The notes under the pieces are model-generated. The model had not been told where the DNA came from. It searched no databases and saw only the letters and a program-made list of their open reading frames with translations. The position numbers were made by a program, and so were the translations under genes. A stretch of 42,770 nt of DNA. Origin: a virus. Location: IMG/VR virus record IMGVR_UViG_3300013137_001104, positions 1 through 42,770 of that record. One strand, 5' to 3'. Shown here in pieces: positions 8,001 to 15,636 of the stretch. Every line of letters begins with the position of its first letter. Position 1 is the first letter of the stretch.

Positions 8001-11000
8001 GATTAAGGTCGAGCCATCCTTTTTTTATCCCATCGTCAAGGAATTCCAATGCATGCGTCTCTGCCTGAGCATCGAGTCCCACAGGTTGGCGAACACCAAA
8101 CTTTCCAGAAAAATATTCTGGCCATGAAATTCCCATCGCATTCTTTTCCGAAGTTGCAATATCGGTCAGGCTCATTGTAAACTTATCGCTGATGGCATAT
8201 GGGTACACCTGGATAACATCAGGATCGATCTTCAATGCATAAAAATCGTCCATGGTATTGATTGAATGGTCAGGCAAACGCTCTAATTGCGACAAAGTTG
8301 TAATCTCATATTTGCTCACAGCTTTGCCTGCTGTAGATCCTGCCTTTATCTCCTCAACCATCTTGATGTCGGATGGACTGAGTAATTCAGCAGGAATCCT
8401 TGCCTTGGCAGCAACCCATTCCTCAAGAAATGGTTTCTTCAGAGAGGTATCAAGGCTTTGCCAGACCTTTGTGGCTTTACTTTTCCATGTAGAAGAAGCA
8501 AGTTCCCATTGATATTTTTTTTCTTCGTCTCCTGTAAATCCTTTCCATGGGGGCGTCTTTATCAAATCAGACAGATCGGTCATCTTTTTCTGTTCTATCA
8601 AATCCAAATCGCTCCAGAGTTTGCCATTGAGCACACCATCGTTTTTTGGCAGATCGGTTACCGCCTGCCACAATCTCTTTTCTGTTGGCCCCATCCATGC
8701 GGGTGGAGGAGAAACGCCAACGTTTGCCCATCCCTTCATGAGTGATTGTTTCACAGAGCTGTCCAACATATTCCAGAGTTCAGTTGACTGTTTTTTGAAC
8801 GCTGGTCCGGAATCAATCCATTCCCATGCTGGTGTTTTCATGTATCCATCAAGGATATTCAGAATATCCTTTTGTTTGACCGTCAGATCGGCAACCAACT
8901 TCCCGGAAATAGATCCAGGCTGACCTGGTATGCCTGTCTTTTTCTTGTAGGTCTCAATCGATTCTTGTAGCCACTTGACCTGGTCTTGAACTTTCATTAC
9001 TTCCAAATCGAATTTCAAGTGCTCCGCAAGCTGTTTAACCGCCTTGCCATCCGATGTGGCCAAAATATTTTTTTTCTCTGTAAGCGCTGTTGCTATTTGT
9101 TTGGCAAGACTTCCTTTTTTGTTTGGAACAAACATCGCCAGTTTCTCATAAGCACCCATCTCACCCCATCCGGGAACCTGGTTTCCAAGTTCATTGAATA
9201 TTGCCGTGCCTTTCTGGCTCCCAGAGAGAAGATTGGCAATCTTCTCTTTGGCAATCTTCTCCAATTCTTTTGCCTTTTCCATGACCGCCGCTGCTTTATC
9301 TTCTCCCTGCCAATACCCGAATCCGGATAGTTTTTTCAACTCTGCGTGTGCAACAGCTTCAGCAGACCCGGGCTTAATTCCCGCAAGATAAGATTCCCAG
9401 CTGTCCTGCGTTGGCTGTTTCATTATCTGATCTTCAAGCCACGATTTCACATCTTGGGGTTTCCACGTCGAGAGGATTTTTTGATTTGCTTCTGCCCAAA
9501 CTGTTTGTCCCTCTGGCATCTTGAGTAGCTTATCGATTTCCTGCAATGAAAACTTGATCTGTTTACCAAGATCACCATCGTAATATGCACGTTGTTCCCA
9601 CGGAGTCAGATCATCCCAATTGGATACCTGTTTCTGCATTGCAGAAAAGACATTTGGTGCCACCTTCTTCTCTGTCTCCAGGTATATCTTGGCATTGCTA
9701 TTGATCAAGTTCGCCTCCTCTTGAATGGCCTTGATCTTTCCTTCTGATCCAAGCGCTTTGAATACCGCACCCTTTACATTGCCGGGAATCGATGGTATAT
9801 CATTCATTGCAATAGATTCTGCAGATCCCGGTTTGATCAAATCAATGAAGAAATCGAATTTTGTGAATAGAGCTTCTTTCTCCGCCTGCACCGCTTTGAT
9901 CTTCACAAGAGGATCTGTCGCGTTGGTGATCGATCCTCTTTTGAATGCATTGACAAATGCCTGTCCTCCATCTGCCGTTGATGTAAGTGCAATCAAATCT
10001 GAATCGGCTTGCGTCTGTAATATTTTAACCTGTTCCGAAAGTTTAGAGTAGTAGGCGATTGGATCATCAATGAATTTGGTTTGGTTATATGCCTTGGAAC
10101 CGATTGTACCAATCTCACTTTGCCACACAGCTATCTGGTCTGCCGCGGCATTGTCCATCTCATACTTCAAATACTGGTACTGCGCGTTCTCACCAAGTTC
10201 CACCAAATTCGGGACTGCTGCGAGTTTCTTTTTTGCAATATCTGCCAATGTGGTATTACTCGCCAGCAATTTCTCTTTCAATGGCACAGCGATCTTGTCT
10301 TGATCGAGCAGCCGGAACCCAATCTTGAAATCACCCTTGCCGAGTTCGAGCGCCTTGGTATATTGTTCAATGAAATCCTGTGCGATCTTTTTATCGATTG
10401 CAGTATTGAGAAGATCGGTCAGTTGATTGGTTGGCACCAAATTGACCGCCTCTGATTCCCATCCCATCATGGTGGGAGAACCACCAGTCTTGACTCCAAC
10501 GTAATAACGAGTTGTCGAAGTCGTCTTCTGATAGTCCCCAAGATGATAGATCGGCCTTGCTTGCAATCCAGTTTCTTCAAAGACTTCCTTGATCGCAGTT
10601 GTTTGCAGATCAATAGGGCCTGGGGCATAAACCTTATCCCATGTGCCTTTGGGGAAAGTATTCTTGTATCCCCCGAATTGATTGGTCGGTGAATTGATCC
10701 AAATCTTGCCAGTCGCTTCATCGACGATAATCATTCCGGAAGAGTTTTTCAATCCCTGCGTTTCTTTCAATGCGGGTTGAAAGAAATCCCCGTACTTAAA
10801 TTCGAGCTTGCCATAGTTGGCTCCTCCTCCTTTGGCACCAGCAAAGGCACCTTCGATGGGATTATACAGGCCAGGAGGTAAAGATTGACCAGGGACGAAT
10901 TTTGCGACTTTTTCCGGGTCATTGATGGTCTTGAGCAGCCGCGCCTCTGCCCTGGCTGCTTTCTCTGCTTCGATTGATTGAACTGCATCCTTGTAAAACT

Positions 11001-12870
11001 GCGTGATCCCGCCTTTCTCTTGAAGGATCTTTCCCACTGTTGGGTCGGCGTTCTTCATCAATTCGATCTGTTGAGAAAACGCAGGCAGTGCTCCTGCTTC
11101 TGCAGCGGCAGTAACCATCAACGCTTCGAGCGCAACTTCCTTCTTTGCCAAGATGTCACCAAGGTTCGCCGCCAATTGTTTCAAGGTGAGAGGGTTGCCA
11201 GAGTTATCGATCAAATCCATCATGTCCAACTTATTCTCTGACCACATCTTCCACTTGCCTGGTCCGAGGACGCTTTTCTGGAATTCGACGGATTGAGTTT
11301 TCAGCCAATCATTGTATGTGAGGTTTGAGGGGACTGGACCATTCATCGATGCCCGTTCACCAGCCGGGATATTGTCAAGCTCTTTGATTTTGGAGGGGGG
11401 AAGTTGTGACTTGGGACCAGCCAATGCTGCCCATGATTTTGTAATCGGGATGGTTGTACTTCTGCAATTGTGGACAACAAATCCACGAGCGATATAACTT
11501 TCGTCTTCTTCAACACTAAAATTATAAAGCGTTCGGGCCTTTTTCAATCTCCATTTATTTATAACACAAATTTCATATTCGGAAAACTGGTAAAGTTCTT
11601 TATGGTTGCTCGCTATTCTGAGCACCTCTTTTTCAACACATCCAAAATTTTTATTTATTTGGTCTTCTCCAAATCTAAAAACTTGCCATCCCTCGCCTTC
11701 AATATTTTTTTGACGGATATTGTCTTTTTCTTTATCCTTATGCCAATACGATCCATCAACTCGCTTACACTTATGAGACAACAAAACAACCTTGTCCCCA
11801 CTCTTCAATTCTCCTGCACTAATCCATCCTTTATCAGTCAAAATGGGATGACCAGAAGTAACAGAAATGGGCAAATGACTTCCGCGGCCTTTCAATGCAA
11901 ATTTTACGACATTTGGCGTTTGAAGTGGCGTCCGAATAATTTCAGTAACATTTCTGAATCTTCCCTTATGAGTAAGAACAAAATCTCCGGTTTTTATGTT
12001 TCTGATTGCAACCCAACCTTTTGATGTGTAAATAGGAGTTTGTCCATCAATAAAACAATTAAAATGAAATGGCGGGCCTCCGGGGTATGGGAAACCATGA
12101 CCGATGGGCACAAGATCAAAAGTCCAACGTTTACCATCGAGTGCTCTGCACAACTCCGTCGTTCGATCATCAAGAGTCGCAACCACTTCAAACCCATCAA
12201 GGACGTCTACATTGGCTTTGTATGTTTCCAATCTGACTGCATTCGAAACCTGGGAAACGCTCGTCCTCACCAGCGCTGTTGCTTCTCTCTTGGTAACGCT
12301 CATGACTCCTGGGGTTGTTTTGGTGCCTCTGACTCGATTGATCAAATCACCAACGGTCTCTCCCTGCACAAGTCCTATCTGAATCGCTTGAGTACCTGCA
12401 GCCATCGATGCAGAGAGCTTTGCTTTTGTATCCGCGGATTGCTTCTCCCACCACTTCCCGATGGTATTACCTTGAATCATCGTATTTTCAACAATTGCCT
12501 TGACTCCTGAAGGAGTGAGATTGATATCAAATAGATCGGCGCCAACAGAACCATTGAATGAATCAACAACATTCTTGGCTTGCAAACCCCCCATCTTTTT
12601 CAACTGGGAATCAATGTGCTTGTTAATATTGCCATAACCGGAATCAAGGATTGCGCTGATTTCCTCGTTGAGCTTTTCAAGACGTGCCGTCTTGTATTTG
12701 GTCATCGTGGGAGCGGTTGGATCATTCTTGGCGATAGCAGCGACAATCTCGTCTTGGGTACCTTGCAAAAGAGATTGCACCCGCTTGTTCAGACTTGCGG
12801 AATATTGATCAAAATATACGCCATCCTTAACAGCAGCGTTGTAAATCTTGTCGGGTATATTTTCTGGCAT
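5023..12870 (-). CDS. Giant MuF 'polyvalent' head protein with intein, Nudix and kinase-like domains
   Basis: A 2615-residue protein just after the portal gene (3-nt gap). Residues 195-271 and 469-477 form a MuF/SPP1 gp7-like domain (VRTSVSQVSNAVR, LDDRTTELCRALDGKRW, PPFHFN joined to CRSTTIPI), split by an intein at 272-468. Residues about 705-815 are a Nudix domain: FPKGTWD and KEVFEETGL with E762, E765, E766. Residues 900-1700 are alpha-helical with repeats (KPGSAE at 1013-1018 and 1166-1171; tryptophan-rich TPxW...EW modules). Residues about 1825-2010 look like a HipA/PI3K-type kinase: YYIK (K1853), R1862-NE1864, and the VDVGGS motif at D1951. Residues 2440-2615 form a conserved-looking C-terminal domain (TGGGNSVFTRI, NETNF) whose function I cannot name. 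MuF polyvalent proteins are packaged and injected with DNA, so these domains may act in the host early in infection; that role is inference. Confidence 0.9.
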   Translation of the reverse strand: MPENIPDKIYNAAVKDGVYFDQYSASLNKRVQSLLQGTQDEIVAAIAKNDPTAPTMTKYKTARLEKLNEEISAILDSGYGNINKHIDSQLKKMGGLQAKNVVDSFNGSVGADLFDINLTPSGVKAIVENTMIQGNTIGKWWEKQSADTKAKLSASMAAGTQAIQIGLVQGETVGDLINRVRGTKTTPGVMSVTKREATALVRTSVSQVSNAVRLETYKANVDVLDGFEVVATLDDRTTELCRALDGKRWTFDLVPIGHGFPYPGGPPFHFNCFIDGQTPIYTSKGWVAIRNIKTGDFVLTHKGRFRNVTEIIRTPLQTPNVVKFALKGRGSHLPISVTSGHPILTDKGWISAGELKSGDKVVLLSHKCKRVDGSYWHKDKEKDNIRQKNIEGEGWQVFRFGEDQINKNFGCVEKEVLRIASNHKELYQFSEYEICVINKWRLKKARTLYNFSVEEDESYIARGFVVHNCRSTTIPITKSWAALAGPKSQLPPSKIKELDNIPAGERASMNGPVPSNLTYNDWLKTQSVEFQKSVLGPGKWKMWSENKLDMMDLIDNSGNPLTLKQLAANLGDILAKKEVALEALMVTAAAEAGALPAFSQQIELMKNADPTVGKILQEKGGITQFYKDAVQSIEAEKAARAEARLLKTINDPEKVAKFVPGQSLPPGLYNPIEGAFAGAKGGGANYGKLEFKYGDFFQPALKETQGLKNSSGMIIVDEATGKIWINSPTNQFGGYKNTFPKGTWDKVYAPGPIDLQTTAIKEVFEETGLQARPIYHLGDYQKTTSTTRYYVGVKTGGSPTMMGWESEAVNLVPTNQLTDLLNTAIDKKIAQDFIEQYTKALELGKGDFKIGFRLLDQDKIAVPLKEKLLASNTTLADIAKKKLAAVPNLVELGENAQYQYLKYEMDNAAADQIAVWQSEIGTIGSKAYNQTKFIDDPIAYYSKLSEQVKILQTQADSDLIALTSTADGGQAFVNAFKRGSITNATDPLVKIKAVQAEKEALFTKFDFFIDLIKPGSAESIAMNDIPSIPGNVKGAVFKALGSEGKIKAIQEEANLINSNAKIYLETEKKVAPNVFSAMQKQVSNWDDLTPWEQRAYYDGDLGKQIKFSLQEIDKLLKMPEGQTVWAEANQKILSTWKPQDVKSWLEDQIMKQPTQDSWESYLAGIKPGSAEAVAHAELKKLSGFGYWQGEDKAAAVMEKAKELEKIAKEKIANLLSGSQKGTAIFNELGNQVPGWGEMGAYEKLAMFVPNKKGSLAKQIATALTEKKNILATSDGKAVKQLAEHLKFDLEVMKVQDQVKWLQESIETYKKKTGIPGQPGSISGKLVADLTVKQKDILNILDGYMKTPAWEWIDSGPAFKKQSTELWNMLDSSVKQSLMKGWANVGVSPPPAWMGPTEKRLWQAVTDLPKNDGVLNGKLWSDLDLIEQKKMTDLSDLIKTPPWKGFTGDEEKKYQWELASSTWKSKATKVWQSLDTSLKKPFLEEWVAAKARIPAELLSPSDIKMVEEIKAGSTAGKAVSKYEITTLSQLERLPDHSINTMDDFYALKIDPDVIQVYPYAISDKFTMSLTDIATSEKNAMGISWPEYFSGKFGVRQPVGLDAQAETHALEFLDDGIKKGWLDLNQIDLQSTTGYTKEELVYIWEKQPASTKAKYFEEWAGKQMSKVPAEFQFGYAEKTVEQKALSQLSAKGYSEFTTTKAASASVDDLLGQMGLNATEKAVPEYIPPPLKQGALTGTVEMGKTAYNLDLPEDLAKFKSNQSALVGEYTKNLAKGKAASKGQMDAYNFLTEEAQAKIDKKIAQLSGVDIKPVSPVVEKAPASLDFNSMTKYSGQEGSNTGGFYRNINNPAERYYIKMPGNEETVRNEVLAGKLYKAAGVEVPELQIINANGEKAVASRIIDGIEKNSELLKSGALRAGIYDDFVVDAWLGDWDVVGMSYDNLQIKDGIRAVRVDVGGSLRFRAQGGAKGGQFSDKVLELSSMRDGRTNPKAAAVFKKIKQSELDAGARKVLSVSDSQIRELVNEFGPLNQVERDRLAETLIARKKYIQEQFPHIKVEEAIAKAPKDLENAVSDFEHQAIETSRINGYVIKVDKEAIEDHQFLVWYEKDVTGKPVTAVQFKLRGQGAEKMNAIADASSFEKAHFYNTNELHSSILDSFRGIAMQSRGGEALRAKDIERAKTTLDAFAKEINSLKANPLFSNADVDAMAKHYKPWLERLKEVITTGEGRKYKMPDDTTFKEALTKFRNIKAIPPKVTKIETGIAFTKSDGAMYVKTNIKGFAQQKNEVIRALKDKYLEAEIDGVKVKYWPNTDDIWFSHRGLVRAETSGNQTIDIERIMSVLQDRLKVDLTRATAAEDELMYLKQIAYARNDNFGRALISNVSSYESAEKQIEYLQRELSKKAGYDITKVSEYKPEGIATAFDVGKVNRYRPDLNGPEWEDFKEKYRIRHQLWSGTDYDVMIEKVVNNGGDLTATVDKFRKGFDWSRTSPESDMATGGGNSVFTRIVSQTKSNEGYGLVWRSDVMARVDALSYNRDVFGECGEDFIKSNRKTTIDDWVGNAKRGRNETNFKQSLSIFDKNFEKMVVPRDQVQKIIQFFKDNKYYQWPDGRRLEDVIVGK
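11467..12057 (-). other. Mini-intein in the MuF domain with nuclease remnant
   Basis: A 197-residue in-frame insertion (residues 272-468) splits the motif that in MuF domains reads PPFHxNCRSTT. It starts CFIDGQTPIY (block A), has the block B TxxH at T338-H341 (VTSGHPILT), and ends SYIARGFVVHN before +1 Cys469, so all class 1 splicing residues (Cys1, TxxH, HN, Cys+1) are present. Residues 371-404 (VDG, D383, then GWQVFRF) match the C-terminal half of a DUF559/Vsr-type nuclease but lack its catalytic core. It is therefore probably splicing-competent but no longer mobile by itself. Confidence 0.88.
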
Positions 12871-12873
12871 CGA

Positions 12874-14340
12874 TTATTCTCCCGTATTTGGTTTTTGTTG
12901 ATCCTCCGGAGGCATGTTGCCATCGCCAGGCATGAAATTGTTATTGGAAATGGGTGCCGGCTCTGGCTTGGTCGCTTCGATCTTGGTCTTCTCCTCCTCA
13001 ATTGTTCTGCCAGGAGGTAGAACTTCTCCAACAGTTAATTGATACAAGAAAGTATCCAGACTGAGTGCTCCTGCCTGCCACGATTGAAGTAGTGCAGTAA
13101 TCTCCTGAGGCGTGAGCTTCGCAGCGACAAAATCGCGATTCATCTTGACTTCCGCGTTGGCGGGAATCTTTAACCAATCACCCAAAAGATTGATTGCCTT
13201 CTGGATACCTTGCTCAACCGAAGTCACGATGTTGGCCAAGGTGGCAGTATCACCAGAATACCGCATCTGGACTGTCTCTGCCGCCTCTGCCGCCTTTTTC
13301 TGCTCCTCCAACATTCTGGCACCCATGACCGCCATTTGCCTCTCTAACTGCAGGAGCGCTTCTCTCACCTCTTTCAGCCCCGCTCCAGAAAACTCAAGAA
13401 ACCCGCACTTGGCTTCTGGATTTTCAGAAATCCAAGCCTTCAAAGCACCAAGATAAAGTTCCGTGCCCTTTTCAAATCCTGCGGCCCATGGAGTCGGAAT
13501 TGCACAATAATGTAACCCGTGGTAATAGTCAACATTCACCTGCCAGTGTTTGATATTCAGATTGGCCAGATCCATCAATGGGGGATTGGTTGGCACTGGA
13601 TTATTCGACATGGCGCCAAAGAAAACAAAGGGGATGAAAGTCATCCGATCCCCTCTGATCGCTGGGAGTATATCATCACCGATTTGTGACCACATCTCTT
13701 TTCCTCTTGAATCTTGTGATTTCTGGTAGATTCTCACGACGAGCAGTCCTTCCTCTATCTGAAATAACCTGACCTGCTCAACCTCAACCAATTCCAGCGT
13801 GTTATCTGGATTCTTTTTATAAACTGCCTCTCCCAATGCGAGCATGATCAACTTCGCCTCGTCTCCAACCTGTTGTGTTTCAAAATTCAGAATTGCACCA
13901 GGCGAATACAGTGCAAAGTATGGAATGGCATCAGGGGAAACGACTTCTCCCGTTGCCGCCGGCGCCATGTCTGCCAAGATCCCATAGTACCCGAACTCGA
14001 TCACGTTAAGCGTTACAAGACGTATGACCTCTTGGATCGATTCTCCAGCCAATGTGATAGACGGCAACAGATCATTGATCTTGGCTGCCACTTTGATCGA
14101 TGGCTCTTTTCTCACAATGGCACCGGTCAACCCTTCGGCCGTCCTCAGAAATGCGTTGAAGAATGATCCTCGATCTTTATACGAAGTGTACTCCATGGGA
14201 GTCTGACCAGAGAGTTTTGGCAGATATAGTTCACCCGCATCTTTCACCCCATCCTCACCTTGCAAGATGGTTTGAATCTTTGTCCATTTCAGTTGCTGCG
14301 CCTTGTAATGGATCCCTTTGGTATTCGGAACAAAGTCCAT
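12874..14340 (-). CDS. Portal protein, DUF4055-like
   Basis: A 488-residue portal candidate. The N-terminal half begins PNTKGIHYKAQQLKWTKIQT with a YKDRGSFFNAFLRTAEGLTG segment. The central part carries PFVFFGAMSNNPVPTNPPL, then MDLANLNIKHWQVNVDYYHG and LHYCAIPTPWAAGFEKG, the most recognisable stretch of DUF4055-type phage portal proteins. A long coiled helix follows (EVREALLQLERQMAVMGARM), then a proline-rich, disordered tail. Portal proteins form the dodecameric ring for DNA passage and contact terminase. It lies directly upstream of the MuF gene, as in most tailed phages; terminase is about 10 kb upstream, separated by the sugar island. A GGGGAGGTATAAAA site precedes the ATG. Confidence 0.87.
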   Translation of the reverse strand: MDFVPNTKGIHYKAQQLKWTKIQTILQGEDGVKDAGELYLPKLSGQTPMEYTSYKDRGSFFNAFLRTAEGLTGAIVRKEPSIKVAAKINDLLPSITLAGESIQEVIRLVTLNVIEFGYYGILADMAPAATGEVVSPDAIPYFALYSPGAILNFETQQVGDEAKLIMLALGEAVYKKNPDNTLELVEVEQVRLFQIEEGLLVVRIYQKSQDSRGKEMWSQIGDDILPAIRGDRMTFIPFVFFGAMSNNPVPTNPPLMDLANLNIKHWQVNVDYYHGLHYCAIPTPWAAGFEKGTELYLGALKAWISENPEAKCGFLEFSGAGLKEVREALLQLERQMAVMGARMLEEQKKAAEAAETVQMRYSGDTATLANIVTSVEQGIQKAINLLGDWLKIPANAEVKMNRDFVAAKLTPQEITALLQSWQAGALSLDTFLYQLTVGEVLPPGRTIEEEKTKIEATKPEPAPISNNNFMPGDGNMPPEDQQKPNTGE

Positions 14341-14367
14341 TTTTATACCTCCCCTTCTCCGGCCTTG

Positions 14368-15276
14368 TTATCTTTCCATTTCTCTCTTGAAATCTTTCAT
14401 CCCATCAATGTAAGAATATCTTGGAGACCACCCGAATTCCCGCTGCGCTTTGGAGATGTCAAATACGCAACTTACTTTTCTGTACTCAGGTATTTCCGGA
14501 CGGTAAAACAAAAGGCTTCTCTTTTCTACACAAAACGCTTCGATGATCGCCAGTGCCTCTTGCTCAATCGTCAATCCGATTCCCGTTCCGATATTGTAAA
14601 GCCCCCGGGCGGCGGGATTGTCAACGGCCATTATAATCGCCCGGCAGACATCCTTCACGTAGATCATGTCTCGCCTGGTTGTTGGCGGGTCCCCCCAAAT
14701 CTCAATGTCCTCCCCTTTGATCGCCCTTTGCACAAATTGGTGAAACACACAATTGTGCTTTGCATCCTGACTGCCGAACCCCCTGATGTTCGCCAGGCGC
14801 AGACTCACGCCGCGAAGGACATGCTGGCGATCATAGGCGGTTACCATATTGAGCGCAGTGATCTTGCTCGCAATGAATGGGATTGAGTTCTTGTTGCAAT
14901 CCCAACTTCCTGTTCCAAAATACTGTGGAGTCTCGCTGCGCATTTTTGTTTCTGGGAAACTATGGAGCAAATTGGTATCAGAATGTGTCATAGCATAAAC
15001 AAACGTCCCGATGCCGTTCCTGCGAGCAAATTCCAGCGCATTGAAAGTCCCAATGGCATTCGTCATAAAGTATTGCTCGGGTTGATGGCCATCGATCATC
15101 AATAACGCGGCAAGATGAACCACGGCGTTGATGTTCTGCCCGAATGAATTCTGGATGGGAATCCTGACATCCAGTTCTCCTTTGCCTGGCGCCAAAACCT
15201 CCCATCCAATCCCCTGCATCTCTCTCGTGAGATACTTCCCTATGAACCCCTGTCCCCCGGTTACAAGAACTTTCAT
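14368..15276 (-). CDS. NAD-dependent nucleotide-sugar epimerase/dehydratase (extended SDR)
   Basis: A 302-residue extended short-chain dehydrogenase. ATG 15276 is chosen over a GTG 6 nt upstream because AAGGAG sits 5 nt before it. The Rossmann motif is VTGGQGFIGKYL at residues 5-16. An AVVHLAAL strand follows. The catalytic region is atypical: no plain YxxxK is obvious after TGSWDCNKNSIPFIASKI, where YxxxK may have become FIASK. The C-terminus has substrate-domain motifs (RRDMIYVKDVCRAII, GLYNIGTG). It resembles RmlD/GalE-type enzymes acting on dTDP- or UDP-sugars. It is the most distal sugar gene, between tRNA-Pro and portal. Substrate unknown; a missing tyrosine, if real, would suggest altered chemistry. 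Confidence 0.85.
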   Translation of the reverse strand: MKVLVTGGQGFIGKYLTREMQGIGWEVLAPGKGELDVRIPIQNSFGQNINAVVHLAALLMIDGHQPEQYFMTNAIGTFNALEFARRNGIGTFVYAMTHSDTNLLHSFPETKMRSETPQYFGTGSWDCNKNSIPFIASKITALNMVTAYDRQHVLRGVSLRLANIRGFGSQDAKHNCVFHQFVQRAIKGEDIEIWGDPPTTRRDMIYVKDVCRAIIMAVDNPAARGLYNIGTGIGLTIEQEALAIIEAFCVEKRSLLFYRPEIPEYRKVSCVFDISKAQREFGWSPRYSYIDGMKDFKREMER

Positions 15277-15291
15277 CTTCACTCCTTAATC

Positions 15292-15368
15292 TGGTCCGGG
15301 CAGTAGGATTTGAACCTACGACCTCGTGCTCCCAAAGCACTCACGCTACCTGGCTGCGTCATGCCCGG
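15292..15368 (-). tRNA. tRNA-Pro(UGG)
   Basis: A complete cloverleaf reads on the minus strand: 7-bp acceptor stem CCGGGCA/TGCCCGG, D-arm ACGC...GCGT, anticodon loop TTTGGGA giving anticodon UGG, T-arm GTAGG-TTCAAAT-CCTAC, discriminator A and an encoded CCA end. The only flaw is an A-G mismatch at the top of the anticodon stem (27-43). UGG reads proline codons, chiefly CCA. It lies alone between an epimerase gene and two tiny basic ORFs. Confidence 0.95.
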
Positions 15369-15381
15369 TTTTGGTCTTGAA

Positions 15382-15456
15382 TTATTTTCCCTTGCCTTTT
15401 TTGATCACGATCGTCTGCCCGTTGCTTCTCAATAACGTAACTGATTTCTTTGCCAT
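15382..15456 (-). CDS. Tiny basic protein (24 aa)
   Basis: A 24-codon ORF, MAKKSVTLLRSNGQTIVIKK followed by GKGK. It has a GGAGG ribosome site 7 nt before the ATG, which overlaps the TAG stop of the 51-residue ORF upstream, indicating coupled translation. It ends 14 nt before the tRNA. Lysine-rich with a short beta-like middle; nucleic-acid contact is possible but unproven. Its size makes the call uncertain, but the ribosome site and packing favour a real gene. Confidence 0.5.
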   Translation of the reverse strand: MAKKSVTLLRSNGQTIVIKKGKGK

Positions 15457-15467
15457 CTTTCATCCTC

Positions 15468-15623
15468 CTATTTGACAATCCTCCCGCCGCCACCCTTCCA
15501 TTTGAATTTCAATTTTTTACCCTGCGCTTTGGCCTGCTTACGTATTGCCTGTTGGAATGCATTATAGGACATTGGTTTTCCTTTTCCGCTTCCTTTCCGT
15601 CTCCCTGATCCTGGGCCTCCCAT
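15468..15623 (-). CDS. Small basic Gly/Lys-rich protein (51 aa)
   Basis: A 51-residue ORF beginning MGGPGSGRRKGSGKGKPMSY, with a central helix (NAFQQAIRKQAKAQGKK) and a basic glycine-rich end (WKGGGGRIVK). ATAGGAGGGTTATT precedes the ATG. It lies just after the FemAB-like gene and its stop codon lies inside the ribosome site of the next ORF. The N-terminal GGPGSGRRxG pattern is common at the start of small phage and prophage proteins. Probable nucleic-acid-binding protein by charge only; no family recognised. Confidence 0.62.
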   Translation of the reverse strand: MGGPGSGRRKGSGKGKPMSYNAFQQAIRKQAKAQGKKLKFKWKGGGGRIVK

Positions 15624-15636
15624 AATAACCCTCCTA

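Noticed and set aside
11470-12024. A 184-codon plus-strand frame opposite the MuF intein.
   Set aside because: Checked as a possible second nested endonuclease; it contains no zinc finger or nuclease motif and reads as antisense of the Hint domain.
14260-14886. A 208-codon plus-strand frame opposite the epimerase.
   Set aside because: Antisense shadow of a clear extended-SDR gene; no ribosome site or motif.
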